Part shown: positions 13,776-20,071 of the stretch, piece after piece
Layout of the letters: every line of letters begins with the position of its first letter
Position numbering within the stretch: position 1 is the first letter of the stretch
Source of the DNA: CAZQKE01 sp964593865
GTDB lineage: Bacteria; Chloroflexota; Anaerolineae; JAAYZQ01
Assembly: GCA_964593865.1 (NCBI GenBank)
Contig: CAZQKE010000071.1
Coordinates: 1-22,960, forward strand
DNA: 22,960 nucleotides
Reading direction: 5' to 3'
The notes under the pieces: model-generated
The model's input: the letters and a program-made list of their open reading frames with translations, nothing else
Told to the model about the DNA's origin: nothing
Databases searched by the model: none
Position numbers and translations under genes: made by a program

Positions 13776-14699
13776 TTACATTCCCCGGCGGGAAAGGAGC
13801 AGCACACCACCTACGACCAGAGCTGCTCCCACGATTTGCATCACCGTCAACCGTTCGCCCAGCAGCAGATAAGCATAGACGGCCACGAAGGCGATCTCGC
13901 TCATGGCCAAGATGCTGACCACGCTGGCCTGGATACGCCCCAGGGCAAAGGTGTAGGAGCTAAAGGAGACCAGCGTTGCCACCAAGATCAGGCCGCCGAA
14001 CCACAGCAACGCCGCCGGAGCGATGGGAAAGGGCTGAGGCGTCAGTGATTGCAGGGGTAGCAGGACCAGGGCGGCAAAGCCAAAGGCGTAGGTTAGGGTG
14101 GTAAAGGGGTTGTATTCCTGCCGGTTCTTTTTGCCGAACAGGGTCCAGGCGGCATAGGTGACCGCCGTGCCCAAGCCGCTGGCGACGCCCGGCGGGGTCC
14201 ATGCCGTCTGGCCCAACACATCCAGGCCGGAGACAAAGGCCGTGCCGATGAAGGTCAGGGCAATGGCCGCGATCTTGGTCCCGGTCAGCGGTTCGCGCCA
14301 GACCAGGCGGGCGACGACGGCGACGATGGCGGGCATGGCCGCCTGCTGGACCGTTGCTACCGCCGCGCCGTTGATCGTCACGGCCAGGTTCCAGCAGACG
14401 TGAAAGGCTCCCAGGCTGAGGCCCATGAGGGCCACCCAGGGCAGGTCCCGGCGGTGGATGCGCAGCCAGCCGGGGCGCAGCAACGCCAGGGAGATCAGCA
14501 GCACCGTAAAGGTCGTCAGGTCGCGCCAAAAGGCCAGCGCCAGGGCGGTGACGCCGGTCTCGGCGACGATGGCCTTGACAAAGATGCCCGATGTCCCCCA
14601 GCTGGCGCAGGCCAGCAGCACGGCCAGCACACCAAGCAATTCGGAGCGGGTCCTCTGTTGTGGTGCATCCAGAATCGTGCTTGTTGCGGGTTTTCTCAT
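13776..14699 (-). CDS. EamA-type drug/metabolite transporter
   Basis: A 307-residue integral membrane protein of the DMT superfamily with two EamA repeats and about ten membrane helices. Repeat 1 begins LLGVLAVLLACASWGTSGIF (about 22-41), and repeat 2 begins GLGTAVTYAAWTLFGKK (about 175 on). The family exports or imports small metabolites; the substrate is unknown. GTG-ATG occur in tandem at 14702-14697; the ATG at 14699 is preferred, with a G-rich stretch (GGGGGCGG) upstream. It is followed at 24 nt by the DUF2877 gene and lies 141 nt after the RACo-like gene, from which it is separated by a strong hairpin. Confidence 0.93.
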   Translation of the reverse strand: MRKPATSTILDAPQQRTRSELLGVLAVLLACASWGTSGIFVKAIVAETGVTALALAFWRDLTTFTVLLISLALLRPGWLRIHRRDLPWVALMGLSLGAFHVCWNLAVTINGAAVATVQQAAMPAIVAVVARLVWREPLTGTKIAAIALTFIGTAFVSGLDVLGQTAWTPPGVASGLGTAVTYAAWTLFGKKNRQEYNPFTTLTYAFGFAALVLLPLQSLTPQPFPIAPAALLWFGGLILVATLVSFSSYTFALGRIQASVVSILAMSEIAFVAVYAYLLLGERLTVMQIVGAALVVGGVLLLSRRGM

Positions 14700-14785
14700 C
14701 ACCTATTCCGCCCCCATATCGGCGACCGGTCGGGAAGTGCCTTTTCCTACCGTTCCCCGGCGAGATCCGCCTTTGCGGTGTGAAA

Positions 14786-14797
14786 CAAGTGCACTTG
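14786..14797. promoter_or_regulatory. Perfect 12-bp palindrome, possible operator
   Basis: CAAGTGCACTTG is a perfect twofold-symmetric site lying 87-98 bp upstream of the EamA start codon, between that gene and the hairpin after the RACo-like gene. The size and symmetry suit a dimeric regulator. No promoter was found next to it. Confidence 0.4.
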
Positions 14798-14803
14798 CCC
14801 TGC

Positions 14804-14838
14804 GCCGAGGCGGGAGGGGATTCCCTCCACGCCTCGGC
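14804..14838 (-). terminator. Strong hairpin immediately after the RACo-like gene
   Basis: GCCGAGGCG plus GAGGG pairs with CCCTC plus CGCCTCGGC around a small loop, ending 2 nt from the stop codon at 14841. On the transcribed minus strand the bases after it are not T-rich, so it is a U-tract-less terminator or an mRNA 3'-end stabiliser. Confidence 0.5.
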
Positions 14839-14840
14839 AG

Positions 14841-16475
14841 CTACAGGTTGCGTCCGGGGAATTCCATAGAAGCAACGTAGCGCATGTTGAAATCGGCGTC
14901 CAGGTCCAAGTTCACCTGTTCGGCCTGGGCGGCAATGCGCTCTCCCCTGGCAAACTCCTCATCGTCCAGCATGAGGGCCGCGCCGAACCCTGCGCCGTTG
15001 GCCGAAAGTTCAACGATGGCCGGGTCCACGGGCGGGATCATGCCCAGGCCGACGACCGCCTCGACGTTCAGCTGGCTGCCAAAGGAGCCGGTGAGGATCA
15101 AGCGCGTTAGGTCCTCCGCTTTCAGGCCCAGCTGGGCCATGAGGATTTCGGTGGCGGCGCGGATAGCCCCTTTGGCCTTTTGCAATTCGCGGACATCGTG
15201 TTGGGTCAGGTAGAGGGAGATCGGTTTGGCATCTTCCAGCGACTCGGCCCCCCGCAGGTCCACTCCCCGGTCGGTGATCAGGAAACGGCGCACTCCGTCG
15301 GCATCCTTGCTCAGACGATGCCCAAAGGTGGGGTGATCCCGGACCATGCGCCCGCTGCGCTCAATAACGCCCACGCGCCGCAGCTCGCAGATCAGGTCCA
15401 ACAGCCCCGATCCGGTGAGGCCCACCGGTGGGTGATCGCCGATGGTGGTCAAGGTTAGCTCACCACTGCTCTCATCGGCCTTGACGCCGATGATGGCCCC
15501 GTCCACGGCCCGACTGCCGCAAGAGATGTTGACCCCTTCAAAAGCCGGTCCGGCGGCGGTGGAAGCAACCAGGATACGGCCCTTGCCGTCTGCCACCATC
15601 ACCTCGCCGTTGGTGCCCAGGTCAATGGCCGCTATCGGCTCTTCGGTGCGGTCAAAGCCGTAATAGATCAGGCAGGCTAGGGCATCGGATCCGACGAAAC
15701 CGCCGATGAGGGGCGGCAGGGCGACCTCTGCTCCGGCGGGGAAGGTATCGCCGAACAGCCTATCTGGGGGGCTGCTGCGCACGGCGGCGGTGCTGTAGGG
15801 CTGGAAAGGCAACTCGGCCAGGGTGTCCACCGGGTACTCCAACAGCAGGTGGTGCATGGCGCAGTTGCCGACAATAGTCACTTTTTGGATGCGCTTCTTG
15901 ACCCGGCGCGGCAGTTTGAGGGCGTCCACCGCTTGGACGATGGAAGAGCGGGCCAACATGGACAGGCGGTGGGCCGTCTCCGGGCCTTGTAGGGCGGCGG
16001 CCAGGCGCGAAATGACATCGGCGCCAAAGGCAGTTTGCTGATTGAGAGCCGCTGCGCCCAAGCAGACCCGGCCCGTGTCCAGGGCGGTGACAAAGGCGGC
16101 AACGGTGGTGCTGCCCAGGTCCACGGCCAGTCCCAGGGGAGCGTCGGGCCGCTTGTAGTCATCGCAGGCGCGGAACATCTTGTTGGAGTAAACGACAATG
16201 GGGGCCAGGGTGACCTCTACATCGCCCAGGATGCGGGCGCGGCAGGCAAGGCGGTAATCGGCAGCCCGTTCCGCTTCGGTCAGGCCGACCATCTCCTTCT
16301 CATCCAACGGCGTGAGCGCACCCTGGGCGATAACCTTGCACTTGTGGCAGGTCCCGCGCCCGGCACAGGGCTGTTCCAAAGGCAGGCCGGTAGCGATGAT
16401 GGCCTCGCCCAGGGTAGTTCCTTGTTCGACGGCGATGGTGCGCTCGTCGGTTCCGTAATGGACGGTGACGTTCAT
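14841..16475 (-). CDS. RACo-like reductive activator of corrinoid proteins (2Fe-2S + ASKHA)
   Basis: A 544-residue protein. The N-terminal plant-type ferredoxin domain has Cys37, Cys43, Cys46 and Cys78 (CAGRGTCHKC ... LACR), the Cx5Cx2CxnC pattern that binds [2Fe-2S]. After a linker, an ASKHA/actin-like ATPase (DUF4445) begins VDLGSTTVAAF (118-128), with a second phosphate motif DLGTNGEVMV near 287 and CGSRAVDGAI later. Proteins of this type (RACo/AcsV, RamA) use ATP to return an inactive cob(II)alamin protein to cob(I)alamin for methyl transfer. No corrinoid protein or methyltransferase is encoded nearby. Start 16475 is fixed by a perfect AAGGAGGT 5 nt upstream. It follows tsaC after a 188-nt gap. 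Confidence 0.9.
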   Translation of the reverse strand: MNVTVHYGTDERTIAVEQGTTLGEAIIATGLPLEQPCAGRGTCHKCKVIAQGALTPLDEKEMVGLTEAERAADYRLACRARILGDVEVTLAPIVVYSNKMFRACDDYKRPDAPLGLAVDLGSTTVAAFVTALDTGRVCLGAAALNQQTAFGADVISRLAAALQGPETAHRLSMLARSSIVQAVDALKLPRRVKKRIQKVTIVGNCAMHHLLLEYPVDTLAELPFQPYSTAAVRSSPPDRLFGDTFPAGAEVALPPLIGGFVGSDALACLIYYGFDRTEEPIAAIDLGTNGEVMVADGKGRILVASTAAGPAFEGVNISCGSRAVDGAIIGVKADESSGELTLTTIGDHPPVGLTGSGLLDLICELRRVGVIERSGRMVRDHPTFGHRLSKDADGVRRFLITDRGVDLRGAESLEDAKPISLYLTQHDVRELQKAKGAIRAATEILMAQLGLKAEDLTRLILTGSFGSQLNVEAVVGLGMIPPVDPAIVELSANGAGFGAALMLDDEEFARGERIAAQAEQVNLDLDADFNMRYVASMEFPGRNL

Positions 16476-16663
16476 AAAGACCTCCTTAATTGTGAAAACC
16501 GCGTCCGCCGGGCCGGTGGCCGTCGGGAATGGCCCGAATCGCCGGGACCGGCTCCGCGCCCGCCGCCCTTGCAGGACGCGCCGTTGAATTTCCCGGAAAA
16601 TATTCCCCGTCTAGCGCGGGCCACAAAGCACCGATTTCCATCTCCGGTGAGCTGCAAAGGGCG

Positions 16664-17290
16664 TTACTCCGCCCCAAAAACCGCCAGCTGCTCCGCCGTC
16701 ACAGGGCCGTGGCGCAGGATGCGCGGCGGGGAAACGGTCAGATCCAGGACGGTGGAAGCGACCCCACCGGGGCACGGCCCTCCGTCAAGGATGAGGGGGA
16801 TGCGACCGCCCAATTGGGCCGTGACCTCCTCTGCCGTGATGGGGGGAAGCCGGCCGTGGACGTTGGCACTGGTAGCGGCCAGGGGCGCACCCAGGCGGCG
16901 GATCAGTTCCCGGACCAACGCATGATCGGGCAGGCGGACGGCGACCGTCTCGCCGCCGGCGGTCACGATGTCGGGCACGGTGGGAGCGCGGGGCAGAACC
17001 AGGCTCAAACCGCCGGGCCAGAACCTCTCCGCCAATTGCCAGGCCAGGGGCGGGATCGGAGCGCAGACGGCCTCCATCTCTTCGGCTTCGGCAAGGAGGA
17101 GGGGGATGGGTAGGTGAGATGGACGGTCCTTGACGGTGTAAAGGCGGGCGACCGCTTCCGGCAGGAAGGCGTGGGAGCCAACACCGTACACCGTGTCGGT
17201 GGGGAAGGCGATGGCTTCCCCCCGTTGCAATAGATCCACCGCCCGCGCCAGGGCAGCGGCATCCTGGGTCGACAGGCGCATCGTAATCAT
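16664..17290 (-). CDS. tsaC: L-threonylcarbamoyladenylate synthase (Sua5/YrdC/TsaC)
   Basis: A 208-residue enzyme making threonylcarbamoyl-AMP from threonine, bicarbonate and ATP, the first step of t6A modification of ANN-decoding tRNAs. The family opening AIAFPTDTVYGVG lies at 27-39. The Lys/Arg nucleotide-binding motif is YTVKDRPSHLPIPLLL, with Lys54 and Arg56. The TSANVHG motif lies near 138-144. It is the short single-domain form. ATG at 17290 lies behind GAGGAAAGG; a second in-frame ATG is 9 nt inside. Its 3' end is followed by 188 nt before the RACo-like gene. Confidence 0.95.
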   Translation of the reverse strand: MITMRLSTQDAAALARAVDLLQRGEAIAFPTDTVYGVGSHAFLPEAVARLYTVKDRPSHLPIPLLLAEAEEMEAVCAPIPPLAWQLAERFWPGGLSLVLPRAPTVPDIVTAGGETVAVRLPDHALVRELIRRLGAPLAATSANVHGRLPPITAEEVTAQLGGRIPLILDGGPCPGGVASTVLDLTVSPPRILRHGPVTAEQLAVFGAE

Positions 17291-17308
17291 GTTCCTTTCC
17301 TCAGAAGC

Positions 17309-17324
17309 GGCGACTCAAGTCGCC
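17309..17324. repeat. Short perfect inverted repeat (REP-like)
   Basis: GGCGACT-CA-AGTCGCC, 7-bp arms with a 2-nt centre, in the gap between the tsaC start and the mannosyltransferase end. It lies 10-20 nt upstream of the tsaC ribosome-binding site on the minus strand, so it could also influence that message. Confidence 0.4.
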
Positions 17325-17338
17325 CCTTGCGGGCTTGC

Positions 17339-17369
17339 AGCCGACCGACCGCGCAGGCGGTCGGCTTTT
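17339..17369 (+). terminator. Terminator-like hairpin with T-run on the plus strand
   Basis: AGCCGACCG (17339-17347) pairs perfectly with CGGTCGGCT (17358-17366), followed by TTT and then GCTT. Read on the plus strand this is an intrinsic-terminator shape, but no plus-strand gene ends here. The flanking genes are both on the minus strand, where there is no T-run. It may stop antisense read-through or be a repeat element. Confidence 0.4.
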
Positions 17370-17405
17370 GCTTACATGGACGCCGGTTTCCGGCTTGCGC
17401 CGCCG

Positions 17406-17452
17406 GGCCGGGTGCATTCGCGCATTCGCGCCCCATTCGCGAACGGCCCGCG
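17406..17452. repeat. Dispersed ~45-bp intergenic repeat, copy A
   Basis: GGCCGGGTGCATTCGCGCAT, then TCGCGCCCCATTCGCG and AACGGCCCGC. It aligns with copies at 19877-19922 and 20996-21039 with few changes. It ends 2 nt before the stop of the mannosyltransferase gene. Confidence 0.75.
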
Positions 17453-17453
17453 A

Positions 17454-18182
17454 TCATGTCAATCTCTTCCCGATCCCCCGCAGTCGCTCCAATCCCAGGC
17501 GCAGAACGGTCTGTTGCGCTTTGAAAATCTCCGTCTTGGAGATTTTGGATGCTCCGCGCTGCCGGTTCTCAAAAATGATGGGCACTTCGCCGATGTGCCA
17601 GCCTTGCTGCTGACAACGATAGAGCATTTCAATCAGGAAGGAGTAGCCGTCGGAGACGATCTCATCAAGGGCAATAGACTCCAACACCGCCCGGCGATAG
17701 CCCCGGAACCCGGCGGTTGCGTCTCCGGCGTGGAGGCCCAGCACCGTGCGGGCAAAGAGGTTGGCCCCCCGACTCAGCCCTTTACGCGGCAGGGTACAGT
17801 AACGGGTCCCGCCGCCGGGTACATAACGCGAACCGATGACCACGTCGTAGTGGTCCAAAGCGGCCAACATGTCGGGCAAGTAGCGGGGATGGTGGGAAAA
17901 GTCGGCATCCATGGTCACGATGCGGGCCGAGCCGTTTGCCAAAGCGGCCTTCATCCCGGCGATATGTGCCGTGCCCAGCCCCAATTTACCGGGCCGGTGG
18001 ATGACGTGTACGCCGGGATGTCGGGCAGCCAACTCGTCGGCCACCTGTCCTGTGCCGTCCGGTGAGTTGTCGTCCACGATGATCACCTGGGATTCCAGGC
18101 CCAGGCCGATGATTTCGCCCACCAACAAGCCGATGTTTTCCCGCTCGTTGTAGGTGGGGATGATGACGGTGTGTCGTTCCAA
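17454..18182 (-). CDS. Polyprenol-phosphate mannosyltransferase (DPM1-like GT2)
   Basis: A 242-residue glycosyltransferase family 2 enzyme that moves mannose from GDP-mannose to a polyprenyl phosphate at the inner membrane face. Visible motifs are VIIPTYNERENI (6-17), VDDNSPDGTG (36-45), the metal-binding DADFSHHP (92-99), GSRYVPGG, and the DPM1 hallmark RGASKIS near the C-terminus. There are no membrane helices, as in catalytic-only DPM1 proteins. Translation must start at TTG 18182: an in-frame TGA lies seven codons upstream with no other start between, and GAGGG sits about 10 nt before it. It has its own promoter and lies 77 nt after the GT-C gene, its probable user. Confidence 0.93.
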   Translation of the reverse strand: MERHTVIIPTYNERENIGLLVGEIIGLGLESQVIIVDDNSPDGTGQVADELAARHPGVHVIHRPGKLGLGTAHIAGMKAALANGSARIVTMDADFSHHPRYLPDMLAALDHYDVVIGSRYVPGGGTRYCTLPRKGLSRGANLFARTVLGLHAGDATAGFRGYRRAVLESIALDEIVSDGYSFLIEMLYRCQQQGWHIGEVPIIFENRQRGASKISKTEIFKAQQTVLRLGLERLRGIGKRLT

Positions 18183-18214
18183 ACCGGCATACCCTCGCGC
18201 TCAAGATGCGGCCC

Positions 18215-18243
18215 ATTGTAACGCCGAATGACGGAACACGCAA
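18215..18243 (-). promoter_or_regulatory. Promoter of the polyprenol-phosphate mannosyltransferase
   Basis: Minus strand: -35 TTGCGT (18243-18238), 17-nt spacer, -10 TACAAT (18220-18215). The predicted start near 18208 leaves a short leader of about 26 nt. Confidence 0.7.
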
Positions 18244-18259
18244 ATCGGGCGGGGTGTGA

Positions 18260-19378
18260 TTATGGCGGCGTCCCCTCTTTGGTCAAAAAGACCAAAGTGG
18301 CGTTCCACAACAGGGTGTAGTTCAGAATCCGCTTGGAGCGTTTCCGGGCGCCGAACAGGATGGTTGCCACCATCAGGCCGATGGTCAGGCGCAACATGGC
18401 CAGCGGTTCGCGGTAGGTGCTTTGGGGCAAAAAGAGCATCACCAGAGCGTTGGTCAGCAGCATGGTGGTAAAGGGGTGTCGGCGTCCTCGGCTCAGTTCT
18501 CGTCCGGCAGCCCACAGGCTCAGCAAGGCGGGGATCACGGCCAGGGGGACCATGATCAAGGCCAGCAACCCTAACGCCCGCGCGTCAATTGCTCCCACCG
18601 ACCATAGTCCCCGGAACGGCAGCACCTCCCAGCCGGTTGCGCCCGCGCCGCCGGAGCCGAGTCCCGGTCGGCCCAGCCAAGCCCAAAGCACACCCTGCCA
18701 GGTCAGGAAGGGCAGCCCCACTCCCAAGGCCATCCCCGCCAGTCGTCCCCATCGCCGACGGATCAGCAGGTAGAGGAGATAGCCTCCCACAAAGACCAGA
18801 GTCGTCTCTTTGGTCAAAGCGGCCAGGGAGAACAGGAACACTCCCAACGACCAGCGGTCCTGCTCCGCTGCCAGAATGCCGCCTTGCACGAAGGCTTGGG
18901 CCAACGGCTCGTTCAGATCCAAACGGACCGACATCAGCTGCCCGGCATAGAGGCCGTAGGTGATGGCGTACCAGCGGCTCATCTTGTAGCGGCGCAAAAT
19001 CTGCTCCGTGAGCCAGGTCCCTGCGCCCAGGGCGACGATGTTGATGCACGGCAGGGCATAAGGGATGAGCGGCTCCCGGCCCAGAGCCAGCAGGCGGGCC
19101 AGCATGGGGTAAAGGATGCGCTGGTAGCGATAGGCGGGTACGTCGCAATGCCGATACCCCTCCAAAGGGTCGCGGGCGATATAGTAGGCGAATTGGCCGT
19201 CATAACCTTCTGTGCCCGTCGGATCGCCTGCGGAAAAGCGGGTCCCCAGCGTCGCCAGGGCCAGGGGATCGCCGCCGTGGACGGCGACGATGACGAGTAC
19301 GTAGGTTGTCGCAACGATGCTCACGATCCACCAGGGGCGGAGCCATGCCGAGGGCCGAAAACCCTTTCCAACCGACAT
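18260..19378 (-). CDS. GT-C-type membrane glycosyltransferase
   Basis: A 372-residue polytopic membrane protein with about nine hydrophobic segments. After the first helix (about 13-33) comes GTEGYDGQFAYYIARDPL, whose acidic residue in the first outer loop is where GT-C enzymes place their catalytic Asp. RYQRILYPMLARLL follows at once. This wording fits the family of AZOBR_p60025-like proteins tied to cell-surface glycopolymers. GT-C enzymes take sugar from polyprenyl-phosphate donors, which the DPM1-like neighbour would make. ATG 19378 is chosen for GGAGGGCAAG directly upstream; the frame stays open for 337 codons further, but that part is translated intergenic repeat. The acceptor is unknown. 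Confidence 0.85.
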   Translation of the reverse strand: MSVGKGFRPSAWLRPWWIVSIVATTYVLVIVAVHGGDPLALATLGTRFSAGDPTGTEGYDGQFAYYIARDPLEGYRHCDVPAYRYQRILYPMLARLLALGREPLIPYALPCINIVALGAGTWLTEQILRRYKMSRWYAITYGLYAGQLMSVRLDLNEPLAQAFVQGGILAAEQDRWSLGVFLFSLAALTKETTLVFVGGYLLYLLIRRRWGRLAGMALGVGLPFLTWQGVLWAWLGRPGLGSGGAGATGWEVLPFRGLWSVGAIDARALGLLALIMVPLAVIPALLSLWAAGRELSRGRRHPFTTMLLTNALVMLFLPQSTYREPLAMLRLTIGLMVATILFGARKRSKRILNYTLLWNATLVFLTKEGTPP

Positions 19379-19407
19379 CTTGCCCTCCAAACCTGCAACT
19401 GCCCTGC

Positions 19408-19416
19408 ATTGTACCA
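19408..19416 (-). promoter_or_regulatory. Extended -10 promoter of the GT-C gene
   Basis: Minus strand TGGTACAAT: a TACAAT -10 (19413-19408) preceded by TGn. No good -35 is seen at 16-18 nt. The predicted start near 19401 gives a leader of about 23 nt holding the GGAGGG ribosome-binding site. Confidence 0.6.
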
Positions 19417-19483
19417 CATCCACCCTGTTGGGGCCACCGATGCGCGTGTGTTGGCGTGGCGAACGCATGTGCCGTTGCGGACT

Positions 19484-19505
19484 TGCGTCTGCCCAGGCAG
19501 ACGCA
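19484..19505. repeat. 22-bp inverted repeat between divergent promoters
   Basis: TGCGTCTGCC-CA-GGCAGACGCA, with perfect 10-bp arms. It lies about 70 bp from the GT-C -10 and about 46 bp from the plus-strand -35, so it is a candidate operator or a REP-like element. Confidence 0.55.
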
Positions 19506-19551
19506 TCCTCCCTGCACCACACGGCGTAGCGCAAGTCACCGGATCCGGTCC

Positions 19552-19580
19552 TTGCATCCCTCGGCCCTTTGGGGTACAAT
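19552..19580 (+). promoter_or_regulatory. Plus-strand promoter upstream of the hydroxyproline genes
   Basis: -35 TTGCAT (19552-19557), 17-nt spacer, -10 TACAAT (19575-19580). The predicted start near 19587 lies about 485 nt before the activating-enzyme gene, so the leader would include the repeat block. Confidence 0.65.
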
Positions 19581-19588
19581 GGGACCGG

Positions 19589-19659
19589 CCGGGGAAACGG
19601 ACCGATCCCCGGCTCACCGCCAAGGATGAAAATCTCGGCGGCTCGCGCCGGGGGCGGTG
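19589..19659 (+). other. Possible structured leader segment
   Basis: Directly after the promoter, CCGGGGA (19589-19595) pairs with TCCCCGG (19606-19612). Then CACCGCC (19615-19621) pairs with GGCGGTG (19653-19659) around an interior holding GGATGAAAATCTC and a small GGCG/CGCC hairpin. No known riboswitch class is recognised. It may be a leader RNA or a small RNA. Confidence 0.35.
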
Positions 19660-19669
19660 GCGATTCAAG

Positions 19670-19718
19670 TTCGTGGACGGCCCGCTTTGGCGGTTCCGAG
19701 GTTTGAACCGCGAAGGCG
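19670..19718. repeat. 49-bp direct repeat, copy 1
   Basis: Begins TTCGTGGACGGCCCGCTTTG and ends TTTGAACCGCGAAGGCG. It matches 19907-19955 at 48 of 49 positions; the only difference is 19701 G against 19938 A. Its end runs into palindromic element 1. Confidence 0.85.
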
Positions 19719-19783
19719 CAAAGGCCGCGAAGGAAAGGAGGAAAAGCAAGAAAACCTTCGCGCTCTTGGCGTCTTGGCGGTTC
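19705..19783. repeat. Palindromic element 1 (~79 bp)
   Basis: The left arm begins GAACCGCGAAGGCGCAAAGG and the right arm ends CTTGGCGTCTTGGCGGTTC. The right arm reads as GAACCGCCAAGACGCCAAG in reverse complement, so the two ends are imperfect inverted repeats. The arms themselves are built from a degenerate 8-9-nt unit of the form (C)GC-N-AAGG. The centre is purine-rich. Confidence 0.8.
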
Positions 19784-19792
19784 CGGAGATCT

Positions 19793-19869
19793 GAACCGCA
19801 AAGGCGCAAAGGCCGCAAAGGAGAGGAGAAAATAAGAAGACCTTCGCGCTCTTGGCGTCTTGGCGGTTC
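19793..19869. repeat. Palindromic element 2 (~77 bp)
   Basis: A second, near-identical copy of the element at 19705-19783, in direct orientation and offset by 88 bp. It also runs from GAACCGCAAAGGCGCAAAGG to CTTGGCGTCTTGGCGGTTC. The 9-nt junction is CGGAGATCT. Confidence 0.8.
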
Positions 19870-19876
19870 CAACCCG

Positions 19877-19922
19877 GGCCGGGCGCATTCGTGCATTCGC
19901 GCCCGCTTCGTGGACGGCCCGC
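19877..19922. repeat. Dispersed ~45-bp intergenic repeat, copy B
   Basis: GGCCGGGCGCATTCGTGCAT, then TCGCGCCCGCTTCGTG and GACGGCCCGC. Same family as 17406-17452 and 20996-21039. Its right half is the left part of the 49-bp direct repeat copy 2. Confidence 0.75.
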
Positions 19923-19955
19923 TTTGGCGGTTCCGAGATTTGAACCGCGAAGGCG
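19907..19955. repeat. 49-bp direct repeat, copy 2
   Basis: Near-identical (48 of 49) to 19670-19718. The two copies start 237 bp apart and bracket both palindromic elements. Here the following sequence (AAGAGAAATTGG) leaves the palindromic-element pattern after the first arm unit, so this looks like a truncated third element. Confidence 0.85.
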
Positions 19956-20071
19956 AAGAGAAATTGGGAGTTTATTTTCAAGAGCGGGCAAACCCGCGCC
20001 GGTATGCCTGCTATGCCGACCGCCTGCGGTAGAGTCTGGCGTGGTGGTCCTGTGGCAAGGAACACGATCTG

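Larger units (their letters stand above)
19379..20071. other. Gene-free region with divergent promoters and repeats
   Basis: 693 bases without a supportable gene. From left to right it holds the GT-C promoter, a 22-bp inverted repeat, a plus-strand promoter, two possible leader hairpins, two copies of a 49-bp direct repeat bracketing two roughly 78-bp palindromic elements, and a dispersed 45-bp repeat. Open frames crossing it on both strands are repeat translations. Confidence 0.75.

Noticed and set aside
19705..19869. CRISPR array
   Set aside because: Only two long palindromic copies with a 9-nt junction; no regular short repeats with unique spacers and no cas genes.
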